Notes under the pieces: generated by a model
What the model saw: only the letters and a program-made list of their open reading frames with translations
Database searches by the model: none
What the model was told of the DNA's origin: nothing
From: Spironucleus salmonicida
Taxonomy: Eukaryota > Fornicata > Diplomonadida > Hexamitidae
Assembly (NCBI GenBank): GCA_000497125.2
Contig: CM035319.1
Location: forward strand, 736,001-800,000
Reading direction: 5' to 3'
DNA: 64,000 nt
Made by a program: the position numbers and the translations under genes
In this document: positions 9,995 to 21,216 of the stretch, piece after piece
How positions within the stretch are numbered: the stretch's first letter is position 1
Layout of the letters: each line of letters starts with the position of its first letter

Positions 9995-12073
9995 TCACTA
10001 ATACATCCCGATCAGCTGGCCCTCTACGCCCCCACAATCGCTCAGAATTTTGCTGTAGCACTCCCCAACGCCCTACAACCCCTTCCGCACGCCCCGAATC
10101 GCCCGCGCGGCCTCATTTTTCATCTCATTATCGCCAATTTAAATGCAGTAAAGAAGCTTTTCCACGATCCCCTCTTTCCACATCAGCAAGCAGTTCCTAC
10201 AGCACCTGCTAAGGCTGCAAACAGCGCTAACAGCATTTTTCGCGGTCTAATATTCGCTCAAACTCAATTTCTCTTTTTTGTCAATTGCGAGAAAGCCGCA
10301 AACGACACCAACGATCCCACGACGCCCAAATTCGCTCAGAACGCTCCCGTCGCCGTAGAATTTGTTCATACTTGATCGGTAAGAAGGAGCGGAAAATGAA
10401 ATTGTCGAAATCGCAGAACACACATTTTGCTGCAAAAGCGGAAATTTCGAAATCTGCGCCTCAAGCGCCAGAAAAGCGATGAAATCGACGATTTTGTGCT
10501 CCAGAAAAATCTGCGCATTTTCGGCCGATTTCGACAGATTCGCCGTCAGTTTCAGCAGCGACGCGCGCGTTTTCTGGTCCTCTGTGAGCTTGAACGCCTT
10601 GACCAAAATCTGGAAAATGTTGCTCAGCTCAATGCCCGTTTTTTGCGCGATTTGAGCGTCCGAAATGAGCGTCGAAAGCGCCTCAGCGACGCCGTAGAGG
10701 CACGAAATGACTTCCTGAGCCGAAAATTGGTACATCCGCTCCACGAGTCGCATCATGAGGCTGAAAAGCTCGTAAATCGCGTTTTCGCGCAAGAAGTAAT
10801 TGCTCGTCGTGAGGCTTCCAGCGGACTGCTTTTGGGCCGCTGAGTGCGCGCAGACGTTCGAAATCGCTAAAGTTCCGTAGCGAATTACGCCGGAATCGAG
10901 CTGCGAAATGCACTTTACGAGCAGCTCGTGAAGCCTGAAATTCTGGCGCGTGGCGCTCTGGCACTGCTGCGAACAGCACATATTTGCGAGCGCGTGCAAA
11001 AGTAGCGTCAGGAGCGTTTTGTCGTCAAAATTCGATGCGCAGGCCTCTGAAAGCACCGAAATCACGCCCCCGAGGCAGAGCGTGTCGCAGATTTTGACGT
11101 TTATGACGTCGTTCTGCTCGCTGATGCCAATTATGACTTTGCAGGCCGCGATTTTGATTTTCCGCTCCTCGACGTTAAAAAGTTGAATTATCGGCTGAAT
11201 CGCTCCAGAATCCGTCAAAATTCGGTCCCCGTCGCCCAAAAGCGCGATTTTGACTAAAATGTGCGACGCCGAATAGAGGAATTCCGGCGTTTCGGAGGGC
11301 TGCAAAAGCGAGTTAAAATGCGGCAAATGGGGCAGAAGAAAATGGATGTTTCCGACCTGGAGCAATTTGCGCAAAATTTGGGTCGTTGTGTGCTTAATTT
11401 GTTGGTTTTGGGAGTATAATAATTGCGTTAAAAGGTTCATGGAATTAGATCGAAAATGCTGCCTGTATTAGTGCGAATTTGCGAGCTGCAAAATCGCGTT
11501 CAGGATCGAATTCAGGAGCTGCACCTGCGTCTGCGGCACGTTTTTGACCGGTTTGAAGACCCTCGAAACGACGTTGTAGGTGAACATCGCCTGGACGCAC
11601 TGCTTCAAAAGTTGCGTTATTATGTTGTTATAAGAATAAAAATCAGTTCGGATTTGCGGGTTTTTTGCGATTTTGGAGAGAAATTCTACGGCTACGGACT
11701 GGATTTGGGGTATTTAAATGGTTTCAATTGTCAATTCGAGTTTTTCTGAGAGTTTCTGGATCGCAAAATCGTCTACTGCGAGTTTCGTGGCCAGCTGGTA
11801 GGCCTTCTCGATGACAATGTTCAGCTGCTGCTCGTTTATGTTGCTGCTGAAGCGCGTGGGGCGGAAAAGCAAAATCAAATTGGAATTCGCGTTGGACGTG
11901 AAAAACGAGGCCCGCAGCTTTTTCTCTGTAAAATCGACCTCCAGGAGCGTCTGCAGCGAGAGCTGCACCGCGAAGAAGGAGCCCGTCTGCAGCACCTGCG
12001 CGTGCTTCTCGAAAAGTTGCGGGTTTGACGGATTCTGGCTCTCGGGCTCAAAATCCACTTCAGAATCTGACAT
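9995..12073 (-). CDS. ARM-repeat alpha-solenoid protein (importin-alpha-like)
   Basis: 692 residues once internal TAA/TAG are read as Gln; the standard code yields three fragments. After an acidic N terminus (MSDSEVDFEPES) come tandem helical repeats of armadillo type, for example SGAIQPIIQLFNVEERKIKI followed by AACKVIIGIS, then CLGGVISVLSEA with LLLHALANMCCSQQ. The GG-x-LV/I-x-LL and AL-x-N signatures fit ARM repeats such as importin alpha. There is no basic importin-beta-binding segment at the N terminus, so a nuclear-import role is only a possibility. The start follows an AT-box and a CGCTCC element. Confidence 0.8.
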
Positions 12074-12243
12074 TTTGTTAAAATGGAGCGGAATTTATTA
12101 TATATATTATTATATAATTTTTGATGAATTAAATATTTCGGTTTTATGTGAGTAAGTTTTACTTTGCAGAAGTGAGGAAATTGAAGTGCGAGTCTTTAGT
12201 AGGAAGAGTGTCGTTTTATAGAGATGCTAATTATATGAAGTCC
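12074..12243. promoter_or_regulatory. promoter of the ARM-repeat gene
   Basis: On the minus strand an AT-box (TTATATAATAATATATATAA) is followed by TTCCGCTCC and then the ATG about 13 bases later. This is the same order, AT-box then C(A/G)CTCC then ATG, seen at many genes in the window. Confidence 0.55.
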
Positions 12244-13818
12244 TCACTTTTTGACCGCATCGACGCGATTTTTGACCTACACGAAGCTCAGCACGCACTC
12301 GTCGCCCGCCTGCGTCCCTGCGAATTTTCGTACGAATTCCAGGTAGCTGTCCAGGAGCTGCGAAATGGGCTGTGCGCGCCGCTTCTGGTCACTAGCACTA
12401 GCCTCCACGGCGCTCAAGAGCTCGTTTAGCAGCCCCACGACCGGCTTCGTCACGTGCCACATGAAATTCATCGCGTAAGTAACCTTCTCGGTGTCGCTCT
12501 TCCACGAGTTCTTCTGCAGGTGCAAATTGAAGCGGTTTATGAGGCTGCTAAGCACATAGTGGACTTTTGCGGGCTCCAGCTCGCGCGTTTCGCTCGCCAG
12601 GAGCAGCATCTGGTAGTTGATGGAGAGGTCGACGCCTGAATCGCTCTTCAGGGCCTGGAAATAGAGCTCCAACGCCTGCTTTTTGTCGCCTGTCGCGTAC
12701 GCGCACATAGCTAAATTCTGCTGAATCTTCGAATTTTGCTGATTCTCAGCGTCCAGCGACTCAAAAATTCGCTGGCAGAGCCCCAAATTCTGGCGCGTTA
12801 GCAGCAGCAGCTGCCCCAAGTTCTCCCTGCACGCCACGTCGGCAGGGTCGATTTCGTACGCCCGCGTGAACGCGCAAATCGCGCTCTGGATCAGTTTTTT
12901 CTGCTGCGGAATATCCGTTTCCTTCTGCTAATAGTTCGTGAGGTAGAAGCTGCCCATATCGCGGTGCGCGCGCGCGTTCTGCGGGTCGAGGGCGGCCGCC
13001 TGCTCGAAATGCACGAAATCGCCCGAAATCTCGCCCTAGAGCGTGCGCAGCAGCGACTGGCGTCCGCTGTCGCCGTAGAGTGCGTTTCCGAGCAGCTCAG
13101 CGACGAGCGCGGCCGCCTTGGGGCGCATTTCGGCCACGAAAAAGTACGTCTCCGCTAGCTCAATTTTGAAGTTTGGGAGCGTCTCCAGGAGGTCTATGGC
13201 AGTTAGAGGGTCCAGAGCCGCCTGAGCAATTTTGGAGGCCAGGTGGATGACCAAATTTCGCGGAAAACAGACGAAATTGGTGCGGAATAGCGTCTCGAAA
13301 TCGGCCGGGAATGAAACGGAGTGGGAGGCCAGGTAAGTCAAAAAAGTGGTCAGGTAAGCCTTTATCGCCTCGTAGCGGGCCTCCAGCTCGTTTTTAGCCA
13401 GAATGAGCGCGCTGTAAAATTTTAAAATGTGGCCCGCAAGGTCTGTGGGGGTGCCAGCGAATGCAGCGCGCGCGAGTCGTAGGAGCTGCTGCTGGCTCAG
13501 CTGGGAGTTCGCCTCGTTCAGCTGCTGGAACTGCATCTCGAAGCAGACCTGCTGCTCATCGCGCTCCTCGAAAAAGCGGTCCAGCAGGTGCTGTTTCGGT
13601 GTATCCTGATCGAAATGGAGCGATTGGAAGGGGAGCGGGAGCTCTGGGTGGTTTTCGGGGATCAGACCCGTTGTGCGCTGCATTTGGGCAGTTTCGAGCG
13701 CACTGAAGAAGGGGAAGAGCTCAAATGTGGAGTCTATACATGATTTGAAGTAGGTGTCCAATTTTAGCGTTTGTGGCTGGTCGGCTGAGAAGTAGTTCAA
13801 CTAGATAAATGCCTCCAT
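12244..13818 (-). CDS. TPR-like helical-repeat protein
   Basis: 524 residues from MEAFIQLNYF to TGA, with TAG codons at three points joining what would otherwise be separate frames. The C-terminal half has tetratricopeptide features: FEQAAALDPQNARAHRDMGS, then AFTRAYEIDPADVACRENLG and AMCAYATGDKKQALELYFQA. The N-terminal half is helical without clear repeats. Probably a scaffold, but partner and complex are unknown. The ATG follows TTTTCGCTTGCCACTCCAG, a match to the window's initiator-like element. It is head-to-tail with the ARM-repeat gene. Confidence 0.75.
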
Positions 13819-13980
13819 TACTGGAGTGGCAAGCGAAAAGAAAAATTAGATATTAATAATATATAAAATGTAATATTAATATTTAGGGCCAGTTTACTCA
13901 GAAGATTGTTTAGTTTACTAGTATTGTACAATTATTTAGAATATAATAAGTATACGCAATGAGAACAATAAAGATTAAAA

Positions 13981-14280
13981 TCACACCTCTATTTCGTCAA
14001 AGATAGTGCTTTCATCACTGTCAGAATATAGCTTTCTTTTTTCCGTAGGTGTTTTCTGTTATCTGCTTTATTAAATGTGTGCGGTTAACTCTCTTATTGT
14101 TTAATCAAAATCTTTAAGATCTGCGTTTAAACATTCAGAATATCCAGGTAAATACTTTATATGTACTTGTTTTATGTTTTTCTTTAGATTTACTTAATCT
14201 GTTCTTTTAACTGATTGTCTAGGTTTTCCTAACTACATTAAGAAAGGGTTTAATGTAAAGAGATATGAATATTATGACAT
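13981..14280 (-). CDS. small charged hypothetical protein, 99 aa
   Basis: ATG-to-TGA frame with dense Gln from TAR. It has a basic middle (GKPRQSVKRTDQVNLKKNIK) and an acidic, Ser-rich tail (SDSDESTIFDEIEV) that resembles a casein-kinase-2 target region. Its codons are coherent throughout and a TATATAT box lies close upstream, which favours a real gene. Family not recognised. Confidence 0.6.
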
Positions 14281-14671
14281 ATTGTAGATATATAACTTAA
14301 GGCGAGAAATTAAAAATTTACTCTAACAGTTAATGAACATTATTATGGTACAGGTTGTTGTTAATTTTATAATATTGGGATGGAAAAGCTAAAAATAAAC
14401 TTTACAAAGAGCAGAATTTATTACACGTAACGAAAGAATTTTTAATAAAAATTTCACTAATCAGACGAAATTAAAAAATTATATTTATCCAATATAAGAT
14501 ATATATATTTATACTTTTATTTTCTAGATACTTACGTAAATATTATAATTTGTTGGCAAAATAATGCTATTAACTATGTATCACTAACAATATATTCTGT
14601 TTATATAAGTGTTCTACTTATCAATTAATATTAAATTACTTTTACTGCAACGTATATAAGCTGCTAACTAC
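14281..14671. other. AT-rich spacer
   Basis: Promoter side of the gene at 14280 and 3' side of the gene at 14983. No coding signal or repeat seen. Confidence 0.45.
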
Positions 14672-14983
14672 TCATTCTAACTATAAACAGCGGTTCAATA
14701 CTTTTATTAACTTCTGATTCTGAACTTTAAACTATGTTATATATTCCCCTTCAAACGATTCATCTTCATCATTAAAAATCTACAGAGTATTGCTTGACAA
14801 AAGAACCGACTTATTTTAAGGTACGATAATTTATCTCTATGTAATCCCTTAATATGATTTTACAGATCTCATTGCATGCTTTATAGTGGATTAAACCTTG
14901 TTGTCTTAAGATATGATAAGCTAGTTATCTACAAAAAGCTATTCTTAGACTGCATTTTCCAGTTTTGTAATTTGCAATCCCAT
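14672..14983 (-). CDS. small protein with putative N-myristoylation signal
   Basis: 103 residues from ATG to TGA with several TAR=Gln codons. It begins MGLQITKLENAVQEQL. Gly2 and Thr6 fit the eukaryotic N-myristoyltransferase consensus, so membrane attachment is plausible. The N terminus matches that of the gene at 17867-18250 (MGIQLSYLENTVQAQL) over 16 positions, while the rest differs. The C-terminal part is hydrophilic. No family recognised; the shared leader suggests a family of peripheral membrane proteins. Confidence 0.65.
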
Positions 14984-15244
14984 TTTTGAAGTTAGTTCTT
15001 AAGTTATAACTATTAATATAGATACTAATTTATAACATATATTAATACTTCCTTGTTCCAGAATAAATTTATTATATCAATATATGATAATATTTCAATT
15101 TCTATCTTTAAAAATCTAAATTTGTTAAAATAGATACTAGTGTATCTATTATATTTTAACGTAAATTTGATATTGCATTAAGATGCTAAAAGATATCAGA
15201 ATAGTAACATTTACTATTATATATATCAAATATAAATATAAAAT

Positions 15245-15760
15245 TCACTATTTAATTACGAATATAGTCTTGCGGGAAGCGCGAACGCAGGTGGAAACGG
15301 GGAAGTAGTGGGGGAACTCTACCTTGTTGCCGTTGTGGTCGCCGGGGATGACGTCCATGACGATGGGTCTGCGAACGTCTTCGTTCTTGACGATGTCGAA
15401 CTTGATGATCTGCACGTCCTGGTAGCGGATGTGGTACTGGCCGGCCATGACGGAGAAGAGCTTCTCCATGGCGCGGGCGGCGGTGGTCTCGCGGATTTCG
15501 CGGTACTGGTTCTGGTGGCCGACCTGGGTGCGGTAACGGATGGTGATGCCGTAGGTGCGGACGGTGGAGTCGTCCTCGGTGACCTTCTTGATGGAGACGA
15601 GCTGGCCGTTGGACTTCTTGATGCGCTGGAGGGAGTTGAGGAAGTACCAGAAGCGGGACTCGGCGATGATGTCGTTGGTGGCGAAGATGGTCATCTTGAA
15701 GACGGGGGCGTCAACGGGGGCGTTCTTGAGCTGTCTGCCGCAGATTTCGTACTGGTTCAT
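15245..15760 (-). CDS. RPL18A: 60S ribosomal protein eL20 (L18a), copy 3
   Basis: Same 171-residue length as copies 1 and 2, but only if the TAG directly before the TGA is Gln (ending VIKQ instead of VAKH). The body is nearly identical to the other copies at the DNA level. The last seven sense codons are AT-rich and diverged (ACT ATA TTC GTA ATT AAA TAG against GCT ATC TTT GTC GCC AAG CAC), with most residue classes kept. The gene is therefore a mosaic, and this terminus may be the older sequence. Confidence 0.9.
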
Positions 15761-16421
15761 GGTGCAGGGGAGGTGAAAAATGAAATCCCATTCGGATATT
15801 ATATGCAATTCGCCACATAATAACCCCACCCGGCCCTACGCCCTACGCCCAGAATGCCCCGCCTGCGCGTCTTCGCGGAGCTCGCCTCCACCATGGACGA
15901 GGCGCTTGCCCACCCGCCCGAGACCGTCGTGCTGGCCCTCCGGCAAACCGCCGGCGTCGGCCGCACCGGGCCCTGGCAGTCCACCCCCGGCAGCCTGCAC
16001 TGCACCTTCGTCACGCGGCGCTTCGACCTCACGCACGTCGCGGTCGCCGCGGCCCGGCTGCTGGGCGCCGCACTCAAGTGGCCCAACGACCTGCTCCTGC
16101 CAGGCGGGAAGTGCGGCGGCGTCCTGGAGCACCAGGCGGGCGGCGTGGGCTACGTCGGGCTGGGGGTCAACCTGGTCCCCGTCCCCGGCTTTGCGACCGC
16201 CCGCTGGGACGCCGGCCCCCGGGACCTGGCCGAGCGCGTGTACCGGGAGGCCCTGGGCGTCCGCGACGGAGAGTACCGCGCGCTCTGCGGGATGCTGGGC
16301 CGCGCCTTCACGATCGGGACCGTGGTGGACGTCGTCGGGGGCGTGCTGCTCGTGGAGTAGGAGGGCACGGTCCGGGCCGCTAGCGAGGTCACCAGTGCCA
16401 GGCAGCTGGTCGGGGTCTGAG
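15269..16421 (+). repeat. third copy of the eL20/ligase block
   Basis: Near-identical to 5572-6724 at a constant offset of 9697; I saw about three substitutions. It begins inside eL20 seven codons before the stop and ends one base past the ligase TGA. The duplicated or converted tract is therefore almost exactly the two reading frames and their shared promoter. The flanks are unrelated AT-rich DNA. Confidence 0.93.
15854..16420 (+). CDS. biotin--protein ligase, copy 3
   Basis: Same 188-residue product as copy 2, again needing TAG=Gln near the end. The match to the other copies stops right after the TGA. Confidence 0.9.
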
Positions 16422-16657
16422 AGTGATTCTATCTTTTTATTAAAATGGATGAAACTTTATATTTGGATTACGTAGTAAATTATTATATGATTCATAATGA
16501 TGTCTTATTAAGTAAAAGATTAAAATATTAATTACTTTATATGCTATATAGATGTTACTTATTTGTTATTTATTTTATATATTGTGTAAGTTAATCCAAG
16601 ATGATTTCTTAATTCGTACTAACTTAGGGTTCTACTTCGTTTTTTACTTCCAAAATC

Positions 16658-16894
16658 TCAAAAAAACAACAAACAATTGTAAGCTTACTTGTAATTAACA
16701 GTCTACCTCATTTGCACAGAATTAGATACATAAATATACTAACCCCCAATCCATGATTCAAGCCCATTGTTACATTAAATTATATTTGCAAAAAACCTTG
16801 ACTTTACGATCCCTCTAATTATTCCTATTTAACAGCTTATGTATGAAATAATCAGATTTCGCCCCTCTGTATATATGCCACCCTCCTTCTTCAT
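16658..16894 (-). CDS. possible small protein, 78 aa
   Basis: ATG-to-TGA frame (MKKEGGIYTEGRNLIISYIS start) with balanced composition despite the AT-rich setting. After the stop, another frame continues with a plausible FLRFWKQKTKQNPKLV segment, so this may be the front of a frameshifted gene. No family recognised. Confidence 0.35.
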
Positions 16895-16956
16895 TTAGAC
16901 AAACTTCCTAATTCACGCTAATAAATTTAAACCAAAAAATAAATATATTCTTTCAT

Positions 16957-17763
16957 TCAAGCGATCAGCTGCTACTATTCTTCCCCACTAGCATGATGAA
17001 CCTCCAGAACGTCCCAGACGCCGCCCAGCGCAAAAGTGAGCACGAACCCTAAGGAAACGTCGGAAAAGAAGTGCGCGGACGCCTGGATCCTGGCGATCAT
17101 GACGACCGGAATTAGCACGAGGAGCAGCACAGCAAAAACGGTGAGCACCGGAAATGTGATTTTTATCGCTTTCTCGAATTGCCGGAAACGCAGCAGCTCC
17201 CTATAAGAAGACCTCAAGATGAGCAGATTACTGCTCAAAAATACAGTGGTCGTTTGCGTATGTCCTGAAGGGCAGGAGTGCATTTTGAAGTCGCAGCCAC
17301 TCGTTTTGTTGCTATTGTACTGCCCAAAGGGCAGGAAATCGACGAAGCACGTGTGCGATGTGGTGTTCGAGAATTTTTCAACCTAATAGGGCCTGGGGCG
17401 GTTCAAATTGCCTTTAAGCGCGATAACGAGAAGGAACGAAAAGCTGACGTACGCCAAAAAGCAGGCGCTCTGCTGGGCAATGAAGGCCAGTTTGGCCTGC
17501 AGCGGAGCCCGGAAAGAAAGCGCAAAAATGAAAATTGCAGTCAGAAGGATGCAGGGGAAAACGGCAGTGAGGCGAAAATTGGCGTTTATGAAATGGAAAA
17601 TTCCTTCTGCGCGAATACTTTCTTATTTCACGATAAGCGCCAAATTCTGGTCAATTTACGAAAGCTGAGGGGCAAAATTTAGCATCATCAGTGATACTGA
17701 TATTGTGACGATAGTTGGAATGTAAATTGCAGGCGATTTCCAGCAGAACTTGTATACTTTCAT
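16957..17763 (-). CDS. PAP2-type phosphatidic acid phosphatase, multi-pass membrane
   Basis: 268 residues with about six hydrophobic helices. The three catalytic motifs of the PAP2/lipid phosphate phosphatase superfamily are in order: KGNLNRPRPY (KX6RP type), CPSGHT (PSGH) and RIQASAHFFSDVSLGF (the SRX5HX3D position, with the histidine nucleophile and aspartate kept). It dephosphorylates lipid phosphates at a membrane face. TAG/TAA codons occur in the N-terminal third and in the extreme C terminus (EEQQQLIA). The start is the first ATG of the open frame (MKVYKFCWKSP). Confidence 0.9.
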
Positions 17764-17866
17764 TTCAAGATTTACAAAAAATTACATATTATATTTTTGT
17801 ATATAATAATATAAAAATAAATTCGTATATGAATCAATTTTGAATTGTTAAATAAAAATACTAAAT

Positions 17867-18250
17867 TCAATCTATGACCAGGTCATTTACGTCCTCATTG
17901 AGGGCAGATAGTAGTCTGCTCAGCTTAATAGAGCTCTGTGATAGTTCTCTATTTTTAGCTTCTGTCACCGTCTCCAGGAACAATGGATATGTAAGATTCG
18001 CTAGGCTGTTGTAGCTGTTGTTTTGTATGTGCTCATAGCTAGAGTAGTTTATTAATTTCTACTTACTGGGGAGCTTTTGTATCGATTTGGTGACAATTGA
18101 AGAATTGCTATTACTTTATGATGAGATACTTATTTTGTCATCTTTATGACTATACTGCATTTTAATAGGTTAATGCTCTTTATAGGTGATTCCTGAACCT
18201 GTAAGCTAAGCTTGCACAGTGTTCTCAAGATAAGATAATTGTATACCCAT
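17867..18250 (-). CDS. small protein with putative N-myristoylation signal
   Basis: 127 residues beginning MGIQLSYLENTVQAQL, the same leader as the 14672-14983 product. Gly2 with Ser6 fits the N-myristoylation consensus. A Ser/Gln-rich middle is followed by a helical C terminus (LSQSSIKLSRLLSALNEDVN). TAR codons supply several of the glutamines. Function unknown; membrane association is an inference from the leader. Confidence 0.65.
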
Positions 18251-18592
18251 TTTTTATTTTAATATGATGTGTTTCATGGATAAATACTAAGTAGATTTTT
18301 CTACGATAAAATTATTCAGGTTTTTCTAAGAATGTGTAAGTTAGCAAATATAATATCAATATTATTTCATAAGCCATCGTATATATATATTATATGTCAT
18401 TATTTTCATAATACATATTAGTGAGCAATTTTTTACAAATTAACAAAAATACAAATACCTATATATACTAATATAATATATACACAACACTTTCCTGAAT
18501 AAATACAATATAATATATCATTATACTAAATGTGGATGAATCTATAAAAAAAATATAAGTCTTACAATAAAGTATTTAAAACATAAGATAGT

Positions 18593-19381
18593 TCATAGTT
18601 CCACATCACCACATTCAACTTCTTCTTATTCTTTAGCCAAATCATTGAGTACAGCTAATATTACATTACCTACGCTTAACCTACCCCCAGTATTCATCTT
18701 TCCCTCGTCAAACTCTTCCTTATTCTTATTTTTAACCCCGCTAATTAATTTTTCTGCCATTTAGCAATCATCACTGTTAAAATCGTTAAAATACTCTGAT
18801 TCTTACTCAGCAGAGACAATATCTCCCATTTTTAAGCATAAAATCACATTACACAGGCAGACTTGATCCAGCTTATGCAATAACTTACCCATTTTTTCAA
18901 TAATTTTATAAACCTATTTATATATGATAACCGCTTTCCTGTATTCTTTATTTTCAACAGCAAGTTCCGCGAACTCTTAAAGCGCTGTCATTGCCTACGC
19001 AGGTTTATTCTCCTCTAGTAAAATTGCAACACCCTCGTCAACCTCACCAACTTCTACCAGACAACGAGCTGCTTCAGTAAATTTTCCTGAAATTTTCCAT
19101 TCAAAAATAGATTTTTCAAGGCATTTTTTGCTTCTAGCTTGTTCGTTTTCGATTGTAAAATTTTATGCTGCAGCCTTAAAGTTCACGGCAGCAGTTAAAT
19201 GATCACCGTTATTTGAGGCTAAATCTCCACAGATTTCGAAAGTTTCTGCTGCCTTTTTGAAATCTTTTGCTGTGCGGAACGCTTAAGCAGCATCTTAGTA
19301 GTGGCAAATTGCTTCGTCAGGTTCTGGCTTATGGAAAAACGTCTTTTTGAGGGCTTTTGCAGCTAGCAAGAGATGGTCCAT
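18593..19381 (-). CDS. SNAP (soluble NSF attachment protein), alpha/gamma type
   Basis: Adaptor that recruits the NSF ATPase to SNARE complexes for disassembly after membrane fusion. The 262 residues form TPR-like helical hairpins: AICHYQDAAQAFRTAKDFKK, AAETFEICGDLASNNGDHLT and FTEAARCLVEVGEVDEGVAI. The N terminus MDHLLLAAKALKKTFFHKPE fits SNAPs. The acidic C terminus (EEVECGDVEL) is in the region that engages NSF. It is slightly shorter than typical (about 290). A TCACTCC element lies just upstream of the ATG, after ATTATATAAT. Confidence 0.85.
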
Positions 19382-19564
19382 TAGAAAATAGGAGTGATTA
19401 TATTATATAATTATTATATATTTTAATATTAATTTGATTGAACAAAAATTAAAAGATATTACATTATTTGGAGACTACTACTAACCTGAAATATAATTAT
19501 TAAAACAATTAATATATTATAGTATATACTATTTATTAATTATACAATAGTTATATATGTAGCC

Positions 19565-20527
19565 TCACTTCTTCTCATCCTCATCAGATTCTTCCTCAAA
19601 TTCCATTAATTCTTCTTCGTTTTCAGCATATCCTTCTTCTCCTTCATCATCACCGCCTTTTCTGAGGCCTTTGAACTTTCTCAGGTTGAGTTTATTGACA
19701 TCCGCTCCATCAACATGGATTGTTCCGAATTTTCTGCCGAATTCGTCGATTTCGACGTTTTTCTACTTCTCCTGAACTTGCTTTCCATCCTTGTCGAGCT
19801 TGGGGTGAATCATAGCTTTTTCGTACACTTTATCATCGAAAAATGATCTCCTCATCACCAAATCGAAGCTGAAACCCATAGGTGTTAAATGAACAGGGCT
19901 TTACACACTTTTCATGGTTTCATTGGTTAAGTCGTCGATTACGTAACTTCTAACGCGAATTTCATTGTTCACAGCAGATATACAAATTGTCCACTGGATA
20001 CCAGTATCCACAATTTTCTTGACAGTTTAGCCTCTAAAAAGGTCCAAGAATAGGCTTTTTAACCGAATAAATTCTACGTTATTTTCGAAATAGTCGCCTA
20101 AGAACACAATCGCAGGCTTGCAGTTAACCATTGGCTTCTTAGATTTCACGTCTTCGAGGGCCAAAAAGTTCTTAAGCTCAAATTCCTATTGCTGAATGAG
20201 TTGGCTGTCGAATTTTCTGCCGAAAACTAAGTTATTAGGGCGCTTTTTGGTAGAGGATCCATGTACGAAAAGTGCGGTATCCTGCTTTATTAAAACTGGC
20301 AAAATCTCAGAACTGTCATTTATAGGGTTTTATAACGGTTTTGGGCATTTATTAGAGAGCGGGGAGCACAATTGCAGTATGTTCAACAGAAATTCGCGCA
20401 CATCTCTAGTCGTAGATGCAGTAGAGCATACTAGTAATGATTTCTCGTTTTCAACCAGCTTAGATGCAACTTTTGAAGCAGCACGGCGTGATTATGCGGA
20501 TTAAACTGGGGGTTTTGAAAGAGACAT
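19565..20527 (-). CDS. RPF2: RPF2, Brix-domain ribosome production factor 2
   Basis: Nucleolar factor that, with RRS1, loads the 5S RNP onto pre-60S particles. The 320 residues fit the family length. Brix-domain landmarks are VHGSSTKKRPNNLVFGRKFD, AIVFLGDYFE followed by LKSLFLDLFRGQTVKKI, and PMGFSFDLVMRRSFFDDKVY. The C terminus is acidic (EEESDEDEKK), as is common in the family. TAG/TAA codons are read as Gln at several conserved-length positions. The ATG follows TTTCACTCCACTTTCCAC. Last gene before the palindrome. Confidence 0.92.
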
Positions 20528-20668
20528 TTTTTGAAGTGGAAAGTGGAGTGAAATTATATTTAATATTATATAATAGATAATAACTTAACAGACTAATTTT
20601 TTTAACCTAAGTCTCGAAAGTAATAAAATTGTAGCAAGTTGCTGATTTACCTCCCCTCATAGAGCCTA

Positions 20669-21112
20669 TCACAAGTAGCACTCTAAAAATTCAAATTTTT
20701 TGAGCAAAATCCTCTCAATTCTCTCAATTTCACCAACCACCATTAAATTTGAATCCTATATTCTGGTAAATAGATATGCACCACCAACAAGTTCCACTAA
20801 ATACGCCCTTCCGTAATTTTCTTTCGACCTCTCACATTTCTGGCGCCCAAACTTGAGAACCGACTCCCGCATACCATTAAGTTAGCCAGCCATACCTAGC
20901 GACTCGTATCCCTCTACCGGCTCAGCATTTAGCGGGACTGGCCATGCGCAGTTCAAGCAAATCGCCAATTGCAATTCAAGCGTCCCAGCACTTTGTAGCC
21001 CGCCGGTTGCAGTCAATTCGGAGTTCGGAATGCGGCGCGCAGTAATGCATTCTGGGACTTGCCGAAATGGAGCGATTCTCCGATTTCAGGAAAAGTGTAA
21101 TTGCCTAACCAT
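20669..21112 (-). CDS. unknown protein, intact copy crossing the palindrome's outer edge
   Basis: 147 residues from the chosen ATG. The first 103 or so codons lie in the palindrome arm; the last about 45, from AYLVELVGGAYLFTRIQDSN to MVVGEIERIERILLKKFEFL, lie outside it. The C-terminal helix is well formed, which supports a real gene, but I do not recognise it. An in-frame TGA lies about 22 codons before the ATG. The mirror copy at 37176-37508 loses this C terminus. Confidence 0.55.
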
Positions 21113-21216
21113 GCTGGAATAGCACACGTACTTTAACGAATGAACATCCCCAATTAAGCCCAGCTGCGCACTTTACCATCAATTTTTTAATGCCCATTTC
21201 GCTCGCCCCCAACCTT

